Source: Bacillota bacterium (lineage in GTDB: Bacteria > Bacillota > Clostridia > Christensenellales > UBA1242). Taken from it: DNA of 40,251 nucleotides. Shown here piece after piece: positions 1 through 9,149 of the stretch (positions are counted from its first letter, which is position 1; every line of letters begins with the position of its first letter). The notes under the pieces were generated by a model. It did not search any database. It was not told the origin of the DNA and saw only the letters and a list, made by a program, of their open reading frames with translations. The position numbers and the translations under genes were made by a program. The stretch is from assembly GCA_009780375.1 (NCBI GenBank), contig WRAD01000008.1, forward strand, positions 1-40,251, written 5' to 3'.

Positions 1-17
1 GCTTCAATCTATAATTC

Positions 18-47
18 ATAATACCATATTTCATTCCCAATTGTCAA
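18..47 (-). promoter_or_regulatory. Promoter for a leftward gene outside the window
   Basis: On the minus strand TTGACA (42-47) is followed after 18 nt by TATTAT (18-23). It points out of the left edge and would start transcription near position 11. No start codon lies between it and the edge, so the gene it serves is not in the window. It is divergent from the dnaE promoter. Confidence 0.6.
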
Positions 48-132
48 GTATTTACCAACAAATTTCTTATACAAAAAAGTTTTTCCCGTATATAATTATA
101 TGTGTGTAACCTTCAAAAAGACTATTTGATGC

Positions 133-203
133 TCTAGGAATTATCGCTAAATTTTTTGTACTAAAATCTCGGCTGAAACGCACCGTATGCATGCTTTTGT
201 TCC
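133..203 (+). repeat. Intergenic repeat element, copy R1 (long type)
   Basis: This 71-nt segment runs from TCTAGGAAT to TTTTGTTCC and ends 12 nt before the -35 of the dnaE promoter. It matches copy R2 (32078-32149, minus strand) along its whole length at roughly 80% identity by eye. Shared blocks include ATCTCGGCT, GCACCG and GCTTTTGTTCC. The left CTAGGAAT and the right GTTCCTGG (the latter running 3 nt past the element) can pair over 8 bp with two G-U pairs, suggesting a structured RNA or a short inverted-repeat element. Its first 27 nt also match copy R5 at 25 positions. I cannot assign it to a known family. Confidence 0.7.
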
Positions 204-215
204 TGGTACAGAGGA

Positions 216-244
216 CTGACAAAATTCAACATATATGCTATATT
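216..244 (+). promoter_or_regulatory. dnaE promoter, leaderless configuration
   Basis: CTGACA (216-221), a 17-nt spacer and TATATT (239-244) form a sigma-A-type promoter. Only 6 nt separate the -10 from ATG at 251, so transcription should start at or next to the A of the start codon. Confidence 0.75.
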
Positions 245-250
245 GGTTCA

Positions 251-3200
251 ATGAGTTTTGTACATCTACACATTCACACCGAATACTCGTTGCTTGATGG
301 TGCAACAAAAATTTCCCATGCGGTTAAACATGCAAAAGCACTCGGTATGCCTGCACTTGCAATAACCGATCATGGCAATATGTATGGCACGTACAAATTC
401 TATAAAGAATGTAAGAAACAAGGCATCAAGCCACTTATAGGTTGTGAGTTTTATTGCGTAGACGATTTAAATGCACGTAACCACAAAGAACACCGCGGGC
501 ATCTTGTGCTTATTGCAAAAAACAACACTGGCTATATAAACCTCTGCAAGTTAAGCAGCACCGCCTGGACAAAAGGCTTTTACTTCAAACCACGAATAGA
601 CTATAACTTTCTTGCCAAACACTCCGAAGGCTTGATTTGTCTAAGCGGCTGCTTGGGTGGACATATCCCTCACTATCTTATGAAAGGGATGTATGACGAA
701 GCAAAAAAATATGCAATCTTTTTAAAGGAAATATTCGCAGACGACTTTTACATAGAATTACAGAATTTTTTTCACCCAGATAATGAACTTACAAACCCAC
801 TTATGATAAAGATGGCGGATGAACTTGGTATCCAAGTCGTCGCAACAAATGACGTTCATTATATCAACAAACAAGATGCCGAACTTCAAGATGCACTTAT
901 GTGTGTCGAGATGAAAAAGACTTTTGATGACCCAAATCGTATGCGTTTTCCTGGACAAGAATTTTATATGAAAACACACGACGAAATGAGTGCACTTTTC
1001 CCAGACACTCCAAAAGCAATCTCGAATACACTCGTCATCGCCGATAAATGTGATTGCCATCCATTTGGGCGGCAAAATTTATTACCTGTTTATGTAATTC
1101 CCTCTGAATTCAAAATGTCCAATGACGAATATTTTCGAATGCTTATTGAACAAGGGCTTGTTGAACGTTATGGCAAAATAACCCCAGAAATCAAAGAACG
1201 ATACGAACACGAATTTAAAATGATTGCAGGCAACGGTTTTACCGATTATTTTCTAATAGTCGCCGATTTCATGAAATATGCAAATGACCAAAGCATTGCG
1301 GTAGGCCCAGGTCGAGGCTCGGGGGCTGGATCAATTATCGCATACGCACTTAACATAACAAAACTCGATCCATTCAAATATAATCTTCTCTTTGAACGCT
1401 TTTTGCATAACGAAAGAATCACAACACCCGACTTTGATCTTGATTTTTGTTGCAACAGACGTGAAGAAATCATCCAATACGTAAAAGATAAATACGGTGA
1501 AACAAATGTCGCACAAATTGTAACCTTTGGAAGTTTGGCGGCAAAGGCGGCAATCAAAGATATTGCAAGGGTCTTTCAAATCCCCTATGCCGAGGTTGAC
1601 AAGATTACAAAGCCAATGCAATTTGGTCAAACCGTGCGTCCTCCTGTGCTTCCTTACGTTTTTGATCAAATCAAAGTTTGGGATCCAAAAAAAGAACCAG
1701 ATTTTAAAACACTCGATGAAAAAGAACAAGACAGAAGACTTGATGCATATCGTAAAGAAAAATCAAAGCTTGATGAACTTCGCAATAATGATCTTGTTGC
1801 ACTTTATAACAACGACGAAAATGTCAAAAAAGTTGTCGACATGGCAATCAAGGCCGAAGGCTTTCCACGCAACTGTTCCACCCATGCATGTGGTGTAATT
1901 ATTTGTAAAGAAGTCGTCGGTGACGTTACCCCACTTCAAAGAAATGGCGAAGATGTAACGACCCAGTTCGATATGAAAGAACTTGAAGAACTTGGTTTTT
2001 TAAAAATGGATTTCCTTGGACTCATTACACTGACAGATATTCAAATGACACTTGACCAAATACATAAACTTTCCCAGTTTACAAGTGGTTCCAAACCAAA
2101 AATAGATTTTTACAAAACCCCTTACACAGATTTGGATGTATATAAAATGATTTCAACGGGCGATACCGATGGCGTATTTCAAATGGAAACAGGCGGATTT
2201 AAAAAATTCTTACAACAACTAAGACCAGACTGTATCGAAGACATCATTGCGGCCGTATCTTTATACCGACCTGGACCTATGGATATGATCCCCGACTATT
2301 GCAAGAACAAGCATAATCCAAAACTTACAAAATATGATCATCCTATGCTTGAAAATATTTTAAAAAATACCTATGGTCAAATCGTCTACCAAGAACAAGT
2401 CATGGACATATTTCGTGTTATGGGCGGTTATTCATTGGGCCAGGCAGACATGGTGCGACGTGCAATGGGAAAAAAAGATATTAAAGAAATGGACAAACAG
2501 AAAGACATTTTTATCTATGGCGACCCTAAACTTAATATAAGTGGTGCTATGTCCAAGGGTGTTAAAAAAGAAGTTGCAAAATTAATCTTTGAAAAGATGG
2601 CAAAATTCGCAGGATATGCATTTAACAAGAGCCACGCCGCGTGCTATGCATATATCGCATATCAAACCGCTTACCTTAAAAAATATTATTACCCTTATTA
2701 TATGGCGTCGGTGCTTAATAACCGTGTTAACAAATTTGATCAAATGACATTTTATATCATGTCTATTCGCAACAATGGAACAGAAGTTTTACGCCCAGAC
2801 ATAAACAAAAGCAACACGTATTTCAGTGTCGAACATGAAGGCATAAGATTCGGCCTTGGTGCGGTCAAAAATGTGGGTACCGCCCTTGTCGAGAGTATCT
2901 TAGAAGAACGTGAAAAAAATGGTGACTTCAAAGACTTTCAAGATTTCTGCGAACGTGTAGAATGGAATGTACTTAACAAACGTTGTCTCGAAAGTCTTAT
3001 TCTAAGTGGTGCCTTTGACAGTTTCGGTAAACGAAGCCAATTCATGAACGTCTATCCGACAATTGTAAAACAAATTGCAAATCATAAAAAAGCAACAGAC
3101 AGTGGACAAATGTCACTCTTCGCACTTGCAAGTGACGCAAGATTCGAGGCGATTCATTTGCCAAAAATGAACGAATTCGACGATGCATCAAAATTAAAAT

Positions 3201-3970
3201 TTGAAAAAGAGGTCGTCGGAATTTATCTAAGTGGACATCCTCTACAACAATATAAAAAGGAATTCGAAAACTTTAACTTTGATACAAGGTTTATCAAAAA
3301 ACGTACAGACGAGCCAGAAGACGAACATGAAAGTTGCAATTTAAACAATGAGAACGACAATAACGACGAGAATATAAAAGAATTCACAAACAACCAACCT
3401 ATTACAATGGGTGCGATTATAACCGAGGTTAAACGCGTTAAAACAAAAATAGGTGCAAAAGATATGGCTATTGTTGCCGTTGAAGATATCTACGGAAGTT
3501 GTGATCTCATGTTATTCCCACAAACCTATGAAAGGGTCAAGCATGTACTTGAAAAGGATGCTGTTATACAAATTTCTGGAAAACTTTCTATAAGAGATGG
3601 TGAAGACAGTATCATTCTTGTTGACAATATCGCAATCCTTGAAAAAGGTGGAGATATAATATCTCTTGGACGACCTGGTTCAAATCAAAACGGGCAAATT
3701 AGAAATAACACATATGGCTCTTTTAAACCTGAATCAGAGGAACAATCACAAAGACAAAAAACACTCTACATAAAATACAATATGAATGATTCAACACTTC
3801 ATTCCGATGTTCAAAATATTATTTTTGCGTACAATGGTGATTGCCCTGTTATCATAAAAAATACCGCAACTGGTCGTGCTTTTGCACATACATCTGGCGT
3901 ACGTGAGGTAAGTGCAATAATACACGAACTTTCGAATAAAGTAGGAACAGGCAATGTACTTTTCAAGTAA
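251..3970 (+). CDS. dnaE: DNA polymerase III alpha subunit (DnaE)
   Basis: This is the catalytic subunit of a bacterial C-family replicative DNA polymerase. The 1239-residue protein opens with a PHP domain (HLHIHTEYSLLDGATK). The palm carries TPDFDLDF at about residues 393-400. A likely clamp-binding motif GQMSLF lies near residue 951, and an OB-fold region follows at about 1050-1135 after an Asn/Asp-rich linker. The ORF track starts at 191, but those 20 extra residues lie in repeat R1 and the promoter. ATG 251 starts exactly where PHP homology begins and sits 6 nt after a -10, with no Shine-Dalgarno. It is a DnaE-type enzyme, not PolC. The product is certain; the start is very likely. Confidence 0.97.
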   Translation: MSFVHLHIHTEYSLLDGATKISHAVKHAKALGMPALAITDHGNMYGTYKFYKECKKQGIKPLIGCEFYCVDDLNARNHKEHRGHLVLIAKNNTGYINLCKLSSTAWTKGFYFKPRIDYNFLAKHSEGLICLSGCLGGHIPHYLMKGMYDEAKKYAIFLKEIFADDFYIELQNFFHPDNELTNPLMIKMADELGIQVVATNDVHYINKQDAELQDALMCVEMKKTFDDPNRMRFPGQEFYMKTHDEMSALFPDTPKAISNTLVIADKCDCHPFGRQNLLPVYVIPSEFKMSNDEYFRMLIEQGLVERYGKITPEIKERYEHEFKMIAGNGFTDYFLIVADFMKYANDQSIAVGPGRGSGAGSIIAYALNITKLDPFKYNLLFERFLHNERITTPDFDLDFCCNRREEIIQYVKDKYGETNVAQIVTFGSLAAKAAIKDIARVFQIPYAEVDKITKPMQFGQTVRPPVLPYVFDQIKVWDPKKEPDFKTLDEKEQDRRLDAYRKEKSKLDELRNNDLVALYNNDENVKKVVDMAIKAEGFPRNCSTHACGVIICKEVVGDVTPLQRNGEDVTTQFDMKELEELGFLKMDFLGLITLTDIQMTLDQIHKLSQFTSGSKPKIDFYKTPYTDLDVYKMISTGDTDGVFQMETGGFKKFLQQLRPDCIEDIIAAVSLYRPGPMDMIPDYCKNKHNPKLTKYDHPMLENILKNTYGQIVYQEQVMDIFRVMGGYSLGQADMVRRAMGKKDIKEMDKQKDIFIYGDPKLNISGAMSKGVKKEVAKLIFEKMAKFAGYAFNKSHAACYAYIAYQTAYLKKYYYPYYMASVLNNRVNKFDQMTFYIMSIRNNGTEVLRPDINKSNTYFSVEHEGIRFGLGAVKNVGTALVESILEEREKNGDFKDFQDFCERVEWNVLNKRCLESLILSGAFDSFGKRSQFMNVYPTIVKQIANHKKATDSGQMSLFALASDARFEAIHLPKMNEFDDASKLKFEKEVVGIYLSGHPLQQYKKEFENFNFDTRFIKKRTDEPEDEHESCNLNNENDNNDENIKEFTNNQPITMGAIITEVKRVKTKIGAKDMAIVAVEDIYGSCDLMLFPQTYERVKHVLEKDAVIQISGKLSIRDGEDSIILVDNIAILEKGGDIISLGRPGSNQNGQIRNNTYGSFKPESEEQSQRQKTLYIKYNMNDSTLHSDVQNIIFAYNGDCPVIIKNTATGRAFAHTSGVREVSAIIHELSNKVGTGNVLFK

Positions 3971-4002
3971 ATGGAAGTTTAAACTTTTGCACAAACTAAG
4001 TC

Positions 4003-4704
4003 ATGGAAAAAAAACCAAAAAGCAACAAGATGGCAAAATTTTTGTTTGCTATGTTCATAATATTGTCGGTGATGTCTGCTTTTCTTTTCTGGGCAACTAA
4101 TAATACTATGCGTGCATCTTCCAATGGCGAAGTCGCCGAAACTACCGAGGCCACCCCATCAGGTAACATTGGTACTCTTTTACTTGTCGCCGCAATTATC
4201 TCGCTTTGCCTTGCAATCTTCTTTGGTGTCCTATGTTTTCTAAGATGGATACGCGGCAAGAGTGTGTCTGGCGGTCTATTTTTAACAACCGCAATATCCA
4301 CCGCAGTTTTTCTCGGAACTTCTCACTTTCTTGGGGCATTGCTGCCACCTGCCATAGGTGCATTTGGTATCGATCCGGCCGCAGAACAGGCAGGCTCTGG
4401 AATTGTATTTATAATTGCCCAGATAGGCCTTTTTGCAATGTGGTTTGCATTTTTGCTTCTAACTATCTGGGTTTATGTACGTCCTATAAAAAGGGTTGAT
4501 AAATATCTAGGACAAATTCTTGAAGGAGAACAAGTAAAAAAGGTCCGTGTAGGCAAAAGCAAACAATACAAAGAAATTGAAATAAAGCTAAAACAAATCG
4601 CCTCAAAGGTATCAAACGATGATGACCAAAAGACAACTATCGCACCGCCCAACCTTGACTTAACAGAAATTCACGAACAAATCGATCCGATTCTAAAAAA
4701 TTAG
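4003..4704 (+). CDS. Four-TM membrane protein with HAMP-like cytoplasmic tail
   Basis: I do not recognise the family. The 233-residue protein has four hydrophobic segments at about residues 11-30, 55-82, 88-112 and 131-158. A charged tail begins RPIKRVDKYLGQILEG, which resembles the linker helix of HAMP domains, but no kinase or methyl-accepting domain follows. It lies 32 nt after dnaE with no clear Shine-Dalgarno, so it may be co-transcribed with dnaE; a weak TAAACT lies about 20 nt upstream of the ATG. Its last 68 nt overlap the convergent divIC-like gene. Function is unknown; a sensor-like or scaffold role is only a guess. Confidence 0.75.
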   Translation: MEKKPKSNKMAKFLFAMFIILSVMSAFLFWATNNTMRASSNGEVAETTEATPSGNIGTLLLVAAIISLCLAIFFGVLCFLRWIRGKSVSGGLFLTTAISTAVFLGTSHFLGALLPPAIGAFGIDPAAEQAGSGIVFIIAQIGLFAMWFAFLLLTIWVYVRPIKRVDKYLGQILEGEQVKKVRVGKSKQYKEIEIKLKQIASKVSNDDDQKTTIAPPNLDLTEIHEQIDPILKN

Positions 4705-4885
4705 TATCATTCGTAAGTCTATAAAGTTCATCTTGCATCGCCCGCAAGTCACGCTCGTGACGTCTTATTTGTGCATTCCTATTTGATCCAATACCAATTT
4801 GAAATACAAGCACAATTACAAGAATAAAAAGCAAAGATACCGCCCCAACAACAATAAACTTAAGCCTGCGAAGTCTGTCTTCCAT
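4637..4885 (-). CDS. FtsB/DivIC-like septum formation initiator
   Basis: This 82-residue bitopic protein has a short basic N-terminus, one TM helix (about residues 10-31) and a coiled coil with a hydrophobic heptad pattern. It ends in a segment like the DivIC/FtsB tail (NFLESDRFVREFL). That layout and size fit the divisome subunit that bridges FtsL-type partners at the septum. The -10 TATACT (4893-4898) ends 7 nt before the ATG, so the mRNA is predicted leaderless. The 3' end overlaps the convergent upstream ORF by 68 nt. Assignment rests on architecture more than on diagnostic residues. Confidence 0.72.
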   Translation of the reverse strand: MEDRLRRLKFIVVGAVSLLFILVIVLVFQIGIGSNRNAQIRRHERDLRAMQDELYRLTNDTNFLESDRFVREFLLSQGWAVR

Positions 4886-4953
4886 ATACCCAAGTATAAA
4901 ATATTATTCAGTAATCCACTCGCTGCCCTCATCTCTGAGTACTAGGAAAATCA

Positions 4954-5112
4954 TTATTTCTCTTGTGTTTCAAAGAATTCAATTGCCTTGGTGTACTCTG
5001 CAATATCATCATTAATTTGTCTGTGTTGTCCACGAAGTGTCCTATCAAGATTTTCAAGAACCGGAAACCTATCGCGATTTCGGTACATAATGTCTTCACA
5101 ATTTGCAACACT
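4954..5112 (-). pseudogene. In-frame coding continuation after the stop of the coiled-coil gene
   Basis: Directly after the TAA of the 1325-residue gene, the same frame stays open for 52 codons and ends at TAA 4954-4956. The translation is charged and helix-prone (for example NDDIAEYTKAIEFFETQEK) and reads like the natural end of the same protein. The simplest explanation is a nonsense change that cut off the C-terminus. Readthrough or a sequencing error are alternatives. An internal ATG could give a 44-aa ORF, but it has no Shine-Dalgarno and no -10 placed for a leaderless start. Confidence 0.55.
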
Positions 5113-8100
5113 TTACTGAAGTCCTGTAAGTTGCTGAACATTTTGCTCAAGTTTTTTCACTCGCTCTGGATCAAGATTTGCAATATTATTCACACCATAC
5201 ACAAGAACCTGTTGTTTCGCGACAACTGCCTCACGCTTGCGCAATAATTTCATGTCACGTTCAAGAGTATCACGTATGCGACGAAGTGGCACAAATTCTT
5301 TGTTGTTACCACGAATTGCACGTTCGTTTTCACGAAGACGGTTTTGCAATTCTTCCAAACGATTTCTGTAATCTTCTAAAATTCTGTCACGCTCTTCCTC
5401 TGTATACACACGATCGGTAATAAGGGTATGTATTTCACGGGCCTCTGTTGTAATACGTGCCTCTTCACTTATAATGTGCTGTTCTTTCATTTCAAGTTCT
5501 GTTGCACGTGCCATTATCTTAGACTCTTCACGGCGAAGTTCCGCTTGTTTACTTTCATACTCCCTGCGAAGTTGTGTCTCCGCCTTTTCAAGTTCGGCAT
5601 GAAGTTGTTCTTTCAACCTTACTTGTTCTGCTTCAAGTTCTGCTTTAAGCCTTGCCTTTGCCTCTTCAAGTTTCCCTTCATCGGCAACCATAACCGTTCC
5701 AGGATTTGATTTAAGTTCTTCAACAAGTTTTTCACGTTCTTCAAGTTTACGTTGAACAGAAATAACTTCACGTTCAAGACGTATTTTTTCCGACTCTAAC
5801 TGTCTCACAACTTCTGCCTCGATTTCTGACACACGGCCTTGTTCAATTGACGCAAGCAATGTCATGCGTTCATTTTCAAGTGTCGCTTTTTCTTGCTCAA
5901 ATCTTGCACGTTCCCCCTCAAGTTGCTTGACAAGTTCATCTTGTTTTTGTTCTTCAAGTTTCGCACGCTCTTGCTCAAGTTGATTTTCAAGTTTCGCACG
6001 CTCTGCCATCAACCTTGCACGCTCGGTCTCAAGTGCAAGTTCCATCTCTTCACGAACACTTTCTTTTTCGCCCACAACATCTTCCCGAGCCTGTTTTACA
6101 AGTTCAAGATCACGTCGAACTTGTTCAGATTTTTCTGCAAGTTGCTGGCTCTCACGTTTTAACTCTTCACGAAGTTTAAGGTATTTTTCTGATAAAATCT
6201 TTTCATTTGCCTCACGTTCTGCCTCAATTTCTTGACGAAGCCTTTCTTGTTCACGTGCAAGTTCCTCGTTTTTCTCTGCAAGCTGTGCCTCAAGTTCTGC
6301 ACTCTTACGATCAAGTTCCGCCTTAACTTGTGTTTCGGTCTCACGCCTTGCCTCTTCTTGTGCCGCCTCAAGTTCTGCTATGATCTGTGCCTTCTGTTCC
6401 TCAAGTGCAAGTTTATCTGCCTCCGCTTTTTGACGTGCCGCCGCAATTCCATCACGCTCTTCTTGCATTGCTTTTAATGTTTGTGCAATTTCACTACGTT
6501 GTTTTGCAACTTCATCCTCAAATGCTTGACGCCTAAACTGCTCCTCCGCCTCAAGTGCCGCAAGTCTTTCTTGCTCTAACTTTTCTAATGCCTCTTTTCG
6601 CTCTGCTTCCTTTTCTTCCAAATCACGTTGTGCTTTTTGCACCTGTTCAAGCGTCGCCTCTTGCTCACTTACAAGTCGTGCTCGCTCTTCTGCAACCTGG
6701 CGAAGTTGCTCTGCGGCAACTGCCTCACGCTCTTCTGCGGTTTTTTGCAATTCTGCCCTTACTCTCCTTGCCTCTTCTTCAAGCTGTTCACGCTCACGAC
6801 GAATCTTTTCTCTTGATCGTTGTGCACGTTCTTGATTTTCTTGTTGTAATTTAATTTTTTCCGCCTCAAGTTGTGCAAGACGCTCTTCCGCTTCCTTTAA
6901 AATCTTTGCCCTTTCTTCTTGGCCCTCTTGTGCCATTTGCACACGCATTGCATCTGCTTCTCTTTCTAACTTCTCTCTTTGAATACGCTTTTCTTCTTCA
7001 AGTTTTTCTTGTTGCAATTGTACAAAACGTGATTGTTCTTCTTCTTGTTTTCTAAGTTGCTCTTTTGCTTCTGCAAGTTTCACAAGCTGTTCTTGAGCCA
7101 AACGAGTACGTTCTTCCTCTTCTCGCACAAGTTGTGCTTGCTTTTCTTGCATCATACGAATAACTTCTTCTTCTGTACGACGAATCTCTTGCTCCTGAGC
7201 ACTAAGTTGTGCCATCCTTGCCTTTTCAAATTGTGAGAGTTTTTCTTGCTCCTCTTTAAGCAATTTCTCTCTGGCCTCTTCTGCCTCTTTTTCAAGACGT
7301 TCACGCTCAAGTTGTTGCTCTTTTGCAAACCTGACTTGCTGGTCCTTAAGTTGACGTTGACGCTCATCCTCTTCTTCTTGACGTTGGCGAAGTTGCTCTT
7401 CTTCTGCCCTACGAAGTTTTGCTTTTGCATCGTCACTCTCACGCTGCAAACGTTCACGTTCAAGTTTTTGCTCACGAACAAAATTCGCCTTCATTCTATC
7501 AAATTCCGCACGCTGGTCCTCACGTTCAATTTCAAGGTCACGCATTTGATTTTCAAGTTTACGCCTTAAAATCCCTGCCTCTTCATTTTCTCTATCAATT
7601 CGTCCGTTATATGTTTCCTTTACCTCGGTCTTTTCTTTTTCACTTCCAAGTTTATCAACAAGTATCTGCATCTCTGCACGCATTGCCGCAACCGTACGCT
7701 CGTTCTCATCTTGCATTGATTTTAACGCTTGACTAAACTTTTGTTGTTCACGTTCAAACTGCTCTTGCATCTCTTTTTCTTTACGCTCGCGTGCCTCATT
7801 TTCAAGTCTTTTTTCTTCGTCAAGACGTCGTTTTTCCATTTCTGCACGCATCTCTTCCATCTGCTTTCGCATCTCTTCAACTTGTGGATCAAGTTTTTCT
7901 TGTTGCTGTGACACAGTTGGGGCAAGACTTGCTTTGAACTGCTCCATCTCTTGTCTTCGTTCCATATCTGCACGCATTTTATCCATCTCGGCACGAACTT
8001 TTGCAACTTCTTGCTCTTTCTCGCGTTCTATACGGTCTATTTCTTGCTGCTTTTCACGGGCAACTTTATCAACTTCCTGTTGCTTTTCACGTTGCAGGCG

Positions 8101-9090
8101 TTCAATATCTTGTTGATTACCACGGTTTCCACCCTGTGCTTGCATCAACTTATCCATTTTATCAAGCATAGCCTTTTCTGACTGGGCACGCTTTGCATCT
8201 TCCTCTCTTCTCTCAAGTTTTGCCTCAAGTTTTTTAACATCATCTTCTCTGTTAAATCTTTCGTTATTATTATGCCTTTCATTCCTGTTATTATCTTGCC
8301 TATCGTTATTACGTGGTTGAAAGTTCTCTTGTCTTTGATTTTGCTGCCACGGGCTTGCACTAGTATTTGGATTTCCGCGATCCTCAAACGGACTTGGACG
8401 ACGTTGTTGATTATCTCCAAAAGGTGGACGCCCTTCTTGATTACGGTCGGCAAGCCATGGGTTTGGACGTGCAGGCATATTTCTGTCAAATGGTGGACGA
8501 CGGTTTGAATCGTCAAACGGACTTGGTCTTCTGCCTTGATCATCAAATGGACGACGTGATGGATCATTAAATGGATTTGGACGCCCCCCCTGTGGTGTAT
8601 TCATATTCGGACGTGTATTATTTTCAAAAGCAGGTCGACGTGAGAACATGTCATCTCTGTTATTATTCTTGCCTACTTCGTCAAAAAAACTTGATGGACG
8701 TTTTTCTTCAGGCTTATCCATATTTCTTTTGGCCATATCATCTCGGGTGAAATTTGAAAATGCTTCCCTATCTTTTGAAACTTCTGGCGTTAATATTTTC
8801 TCCTCTTTAACCTCCATAACAGGGGTTGGTGCAATAACCGGGGCCAATTGCGGCTGTGGCAATGGTGGCGGAGTATAGGTTTCCACTTCAGGCTCGCGTC
8901 TTTCACGCCTTTGTCTTGGCCCACGTTCAACTCCATCATTTGGTGTACGCGCCTTAGCAACTTGCATAATCAAGAAAATAATGGCGGCCACCAAAAACAC
9001 AGCCACCAAAATTATCCCAATAATTATCAATACATTCAACACCGAATCCTGATGAATTCTGTTTAACATACTTGAAAATACCGAGTTCAT
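5113..9090 (-). CDS. Giant membrane-anchored coiled-coil protein
   Basis: I do not recognise a family. The 1325-residue protein has a TM helix at about residues 18-43 followed by an Arg/Lys-rich stretch, which predicts a cytoplasmic C-terminus. Next comes a Pro/Asn/Arg-rich zone (about 150-260) with variants of RRPSPFDD, then roughly 1000 residues of nearly continuous Glu/Gln/Arg/Lys-rich coiled coil. If extended, such a coil would be about 150 nm long, so a cytoskeletal, curvature or tethering role is plausible but inferred. The start has a strong Shine-Dalgarno (AGGAGGGG) and a clear promoter at 9116-9144. The frame continues for 52 codons past its TAA. Similarity to myosin or SMC proteins would be expected from composition alone. 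Confidence 0.85.
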   Translation of the reverse strand: MNSVFSSMLNRIHQDSVLNVLIIIGIILVAVFLVAAIIFLIMQVAKARTPNDGVERGPRQRRERREPEVETYTPPPLPQPQLAPVIAPTPVMEVKEEKILTPEVSKDREAFSNFTRDDMAKRNMDKPEEKRPSSFFDEVGKNNNRDDMFSRRPAFENNTRPNMNTPQGGRPNPFNDPSRRPFDDQGRRPSPFDDSNRRPPFDRNMPARPNPWLADRNQEGRPPFGDNQQRRPSPFEDRGNPNTSASPWQQNQRQENFQPRNNDRQDNNRNERHNNNERFNREDDVKKLEAKLERREEDAKRAQSEKAMLDKMDKLMQAQGGNRGNQQDIERLQREKQQEVDKVAREKQQEIDRIEREKEQEVAKVRAEMDKMRADMERRQEMEQFKASLAPTVSQQQEKLDPQVEEMRKQMEEMRAEMEKRRLDEEKRLENEARERKEKEMQEQFEREQQKFSQALKSMQDENERTVAAMRAEMQILVDKLGSEKEKTEVKETYNGRIDRENEEAGILRRKLENQMRDLEIEREDQRAEFDRMKANFVREQKLERERLQRESDDAKAKLRRAEEEQLRQRQEEEDERQRQLKDQQVRFAKEQQLERERLEKEAEEAREKLLKEEQEKLSQFEKARMAQLSAQEQEIRRTEEEVIRMMQEKQAQLVREEEERTRLAQEQLVKLAEAKEQLRKQEEEQSRFVQLQQEKLEEEKRIQREKLEREADAMRVQMAQEGQEERAKILKEAEERLAQLEAEKIKLQQENQERAQRSREKIRREREQLEEEARRVRAELQKTAEEREAVAAEQLRQVAEERARLVSEQEATLEQVQKAQRDLEEKEAERKEALEKLEQERLAALEAEEQFRRQAFEDEVAKQRSEIAQTLKAMQEERDGIAAARQKAEADKLALEEQKAQIIAELEAAQEEARRETETQVKAELDRKSAELEAQLAEKNEELAREQERLRQEIEAEREANEKILSEKYLKLREELKRESQQLAEKSEQVRRDLELVKQAREDVVGEKESVREEMELALETERARLMAERAKLENQLEQERAKLEEQKQDELVKQLEGERARFEQEKATLENERMTLLASIEQGRVSEIEAEVVRQLESEKIRLEREVISVQRKLEEREKLVEELKSNPGTVMVADEGKLEEAKARLKAELEAEQVRLKEQLHAELEKAETQLRREYESKQAELRREESKIMARATELEMKEQHIISEEARITTEAREIHTLITDRVYTEEERDRILEDYRNRLEELQNRLRENERAIRGNNKEFVPLRRIRDTLERDMKLLRKREAVVAKQQVLVYGVNNIANLDPERVKKLEQNVQQLTGLQ

Positions 9091-9115
9091 ATAACCCCTC
9101 CTATACTACTTATAG

Positions 9116-9144
9116 ATAATATCATTATTTCCTAAAAAAGTCAA
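9116..9144 (-). promoter_or_regulatory. Promoter of the coiled-coil gene
   Basis: TTGACT (9139-9144), a 17-nt spacer and TATTAT (9116-9121) preceded by TGA give an extended -10 promoter. The leader is about 20-25 nt and carries AGGAGGGG, so this gene belongs to the Shine-Dalgarno class. Confidence 0.75.
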
Positions 9145-9149
9145 TACTT

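Noticed and set aside
191-250. ORF-track start of dnaE 20 codons upstream
   Set aside because: The extra codons lie inside repeat R1 and the -35/-10 region, and PHP homology begins at ATG 251.
4929-5150. 73-aa ORF overlapping the end of the coiled-coil gene
   Set aside because: It lies in a different frame from the coil and its continuation and has no start signals.
8380-8610. DNA-level short repeats that resemble a CRISPR or tandem array
   Set aside because: They are the coding form of RRPxPFDD protein repeats in the coiled-coil protein; spacing and sequence vary with the codons and there are no uniform spacers.
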